A DNA stretch of 5,236 nucleotides from an uncultured Collinsella sp. (GTDB lineage: Bacteria; Actinomycetota; Coriobacteriia; Coriobacteriales; Coriobacteriaceae): positions 1-5,236 of the forward strand of contig UQUG01000092.1 of the NCBI GenBank assembly GCA_900544205.1. Direction: 5' to 3'. The position numbers and the translations under genes are program-made. Of this stretch, positions 4,421-5,236 are shown one piece after another (within the stretch, counting starts at the first letter, position 1; the number at the start of each line of letters is the position of its first letter). The notes below the pieces were generated by a model. The model searched no databases. It was not told where the DNA came from and was given only the letters and a program-made list of their open reading frames with translations.

Positions 4421-5236
4421 TTACGCGACGGTGTAAACCCAGTTGTGCTTATCCTCGACAGCACCAGACTGGATGCCGGTCAGGGTCTCGCGAAGCTTCT
4501 TCATCACGGGGCCGATCTCGGTGCAGCCAGCCGGGAAGGCCACGGTCTCGTCGGCGCCGTAAACCTTGTTGTCGATCTCGCCCACCGGGGAGATGACGGC
4601 AGCGGTGCCGCACAGGCCGCACTCGACAAAGGTACCGGCCTTGACCTCGGCCCACTCAACGGGACGCTGGTCAACGGTCATGCCCAGGTCCTGAGCAACC
4701 TGAACGAGCGAACGACGGGTGATAGAGGGCAGGATGGAGTCGGTGTGCGACTGCGGAACGACGAGGGTGCCGTCCTCCTTCACGAACAGGACGTTGGCGC
4801 CACCGGTCTCCTCGACATAGGTGCGGGACTCGGAGTCGAGATACAGGTTCTCGGCATAGCCCTCGCGATGGGCCTCCATCGTGGGCTTGAGGGACATGGC
4901 GTAGTTCAGGCCGGCCTTGATATTGCCGGTGCCATGCGGTGCGGCACGGTCATACTCGGAAACGCGCAACTTGACGGGCTTGAGGCCACCCTTAAAGTAC
5001 GGACCGACCGGGGTCACGAGAATGCGGAACGTGTACTCAGGAGCGGGAGCCACGCCGATCACGTCACCGGAGCCGATCATAAACGGACGCACGTACAGGG
5101 TCGCGCCGGAGCCGAAGGGCGGAACCCAGGCGGCGTTGGCAGAAACGACCTGCTTGACGGCCTCAACGAACTTGTCCTTAGGGAACGGGGGCATCTCGAG
5201 GCGCTGCGCAGAGTTGTACATGCGCTCGGCGTTCAT
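4421..5236 (-). CDS. ilvE: Branched-chain amino acid aminotransferase, 5' end missing
   Basis: The C-terminal 271 residues of a fold-type IV PLP aminotransferase of the long BCAT type (usually about 340-360 residues), which interconverts leucine, isoleucine and valine with their 2-oxo acids using glutamate / 2-oxoglutarate. The methionine at the window edge is internal: NAERMYNSAQRLEMP corresponds to the middle of the small domain, and the true start lies beyond 5236. Numbered from that methionine, the PLP lysine is K107 in GTGNIKAGLNYA. The cofactor region YVEETGGANVLFV is at 140-152, the phosphate-binding ILPSITRRS at 168-176 and GTAAVISPVGEI at 210-221. The family-typical end GIQSGAVEDKHNW is intact. 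The pair ECGLCG places two cysteines (C206, C209) just before the GTAA loop, a spacing worth noting given the CxxC redox switch known in human mitochondrial BCAT, though that one lies at a different place in the motif. The stop is followed by the large hairpin at 4280-4404. Confidence 0.95.
   Translation of the reverse strand: MNAERMYNSAQRLEMPPFPKDKFVEAVKQVVSANAAWVPPFGSGATLYVRPFMIGSGDVIGVAPAPEYTFRILVTPVGPYFKGGLKPVKLRVSEYDRAAPHGTGNIKAGLNYAMSLKPTMEAHREGYAENLYLDSESRTYVEETGGANVLFVKEDGTLVVPQSHTDSILPSITRRSLVQVAQDLGMTVDQRPVEWAEVKAGTFVECGLCGTAAVISPVGEIDNKVYGADETVAFPAGCTEIGPVMKKLRETLTGIQSGAVEDKHNWVYTVA

Overview
The window looks like chromosomal DNA of a GC-rich intestinal actinobacterium of the class Coriobacteriia, most likely Collinsella or a close relative. 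This rests on the high-GC third positions of the coding regions, the actinobacterial style of the aminotransferase and LemA proteins, and a general impression of the proteins. No search was run, so the genus is an inference.

Layout from left to right. Bases 1-588 hold no convincing gene. They are less GC-rich than the coding regions and contain a 160-bp fold-back element (293-452) and a separate 20-bp-stem hairpin (504-572). Next, on the minus strand, is a long single reading frame (589-2370) that joins a tRNA adenosine deaminase (TadA) to a complete glycerate 2-kinase. A tRNA-Ser(UGA) gene with an encoded CCA (2422-2511) points away from it, and its promoter lies in the short gap between the two. 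A TetR-type regulator on the minus strand (2514-3110) converges on the tRNA with only 2 bases between them. Divergent from the regulator is lemA (3310-3861), a one-pass membrane protein gene with its own promoter, ribosome binding site and strong intrinsic terminator (3898-3940). A dyad overlapping the lemA -10 box is a candidate operator for the neighbouring TetR protein.

The second gene-poor stretch (3862-4420) holds, after the terminator, another fold-back element with 25-bp terminal inverted repeats (3963-4173), a short GC-rich hairpin (4207-4227) and a 125-bp nearly continuous hairpin (4280-4404). The last lies just downstream of a branched-chain aminotransferase gene (ilvE, minus strand, stop at 4421) whose 5' part runs off the right edge.

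Functionally the genes are housekeeping: wobble-base editing of tRNA, serine decoding, glycerate phosphorylation, branched-chain amino acid transamination, and an envelope protein of unclear role. No defence system, phage, insertion sequence with transposase, or CRISPR array is visible. The least ordinary features are the TadA-glycerate kinase fusion and the fold-back elements that fill both gene-poor gaps.
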